6,163 nt of DNA from Campylobacteraceae bacterium (GTDB taxonomy: Bacteria; Campylobacterota; Campylobacteria; Campylobacterales; Sulfurovaceae): the NCBI GenBank assembly GCA_026982175.1, contig JALSHP010000028.1, positions 1-6,163 of the forward strand, given 5' to 3'. The first letter of the stretch is position 1. Every line of letters begins with the position of its first letter. This document shows, piece after piece, positions 5,808-6,163 of the stretch. The translations under genes were made by a program, and so were the position numbers. The notes under the pieces were generated by a model. That model did not search any database and was not told the DNA's origin. It worked only from the letters and a program-made list of their open reading frames with translations.

Positions 5808-6163
5808 ACTTTTAGTCTCTTTTTTCTTGGTAGATTTTTTATCACTTTTTGAAGAAGATTTTTTTCTTTTATTAGATTTAATATTAGAGCTTTTTTTGCT
5901 AGAGCTTTTTTTACTATCTTTTTTCTTACTTGAACTCTTTTTAGTAGATTTTTTACCACCACAAGCTACTGCTTTAATATCTTTTTCAACATTTTTAACC
6001 AATGCCTTACCAAATCCTTTAATCTCCAATAAATCTTTCGCTGATTTTAAAGTGTGTGATTTTCGATACTTTATAATAGCTGATGCCTTCTTATCACCAA
6101 TACCTTTAATACACATCAAATCATCTTTCGATGCCTTTTGAACATTAATTGCAGAGAGGAATG
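5799..6163 (-). CDS. ComEA-like helix-hairpin-helix DNA-binding protein with Lys/Ser-rich tail (5' end outside window)
   Basis: 120 residues are visible; the frame is open to the window edge, so the true start lies beyond 6163. The visible part opens FLSAINVQKASKDDL, which looks like the end of a signal peptide (cleavage after FLSA) and the mature start of ComEA proteins (I-N-x-x-x-A-x-x-x-x-L). Two helix-hairpin-helix motifs follow: MCIKGIGDKKASAIIKYR and DLLEIKGFGKALVKNVEKDI, with the hairpins GIG and GFG. ComEA is a periplasmic or membrane-linked DNA receptor for natural transformation; small HhH proteins of this type bind DNA without sequence preference. After AVACGG comes a tail of about 50 residues made almost only of Lys and Ser, which ordinary short ComEA proteins lack. 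A periplasmic DNA-binding role is well supported; a specific role in competence is inference. Confidence 0.85.
   Translation of the reverse strand, partial: FLSAINVQKASKDDLMCIKGIGDKKASAIIKYRKSHTLKSAKDLLEIKGFGKALVKNVEKDIKAVACGGKKSTKKSSSKKKDSKKSSSKKSSNIKSNKRKKSSSKSDKKSTKKKETKSKS

Noticed and set aside
5711..5962. Minus-strand Lys/Leu-rich open frame overlapping the ComEA-like tail
   Set aside because: It is a frame-shifted reading of the A-rich tail codons running past the terminator hairpin; no domain or start signal.
5827..6141. Plus-strand open frame rich in Leu and Phe
   Set aside because: It is the antisense reading of the Lys/Ser tail and HhH domain of the ComEA-like gene, which has recognisable motifs on the other strand.

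Overview
The window is AT-rich bacterial DNA that looks like a member of the Campylobacterota (the Sulfurimonas/Sulfurovum/Arcobacter type). The clues are a short ProB with no PUA domain directly behind obgE, an Opr-type porin remnant, a lone extended -10 promoter and overall AT richness. The genus cannot be fixed from this sequence alone.

Left part (1-1820, plus strand): the last 62 codons of a polytopic membrane protein, probably the lipid II flippase MurJ. It is followed by an AT hairpin, a promoter, and a 488-residue lipoprotein made of four Cys-to-Trp repeat modules and a C-terminal peptidoglycan-binding domain. The lipoprotein gene ends at a stem-loop (1793-1820) that separates it from the converging genes to the right.

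Middle part (1830-4202, minus strand): a promoter drives obgE and then proB, whose start overlaps the obgE stop by one base. The 3' end of proB runs into the start of a degraded outer-membrane porin gene. That gene has lost its centre and carries frame breaks, but its signal-peptide end and its C-terminal beta-signal can still be read. In Campylobacter jejuni, obgE-proB lies between rplU-rpmA and fmt-birA. Here neither neighbour is present, so the gene pair stands between decayed DNA on both sides.

Right part (4279-6163, minus strand): a complete IS30-family element (4383-5475) with 22-bp perfect inverted repeats sits inside the C-terminal remnant of an ISAs1-like transposase. Removing the IS with a 2-bp AT target duplication restores a continuous reading frame across the junction. 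Beyond it is a 5'-truncated ComEA-like helix-hairpin-helix protein with an unusual Lys/Ser-rich tail, ending in a hairpin terminator.

Functionally the window mixes cell-envelope genes (flippase, peptidoglycan-anchored lipoprotein, dead porin), a housekeeping pair (ribosome-assembly GTPase, proline synthesis), a DNA-uptake-type protein and nested mobile DNA. No clearly new multi-gene system is visible. The least familiar intact object is the repeat lipoprotein; the best-supported evolutionary stories are the internally deleted porin and the nested insertion.
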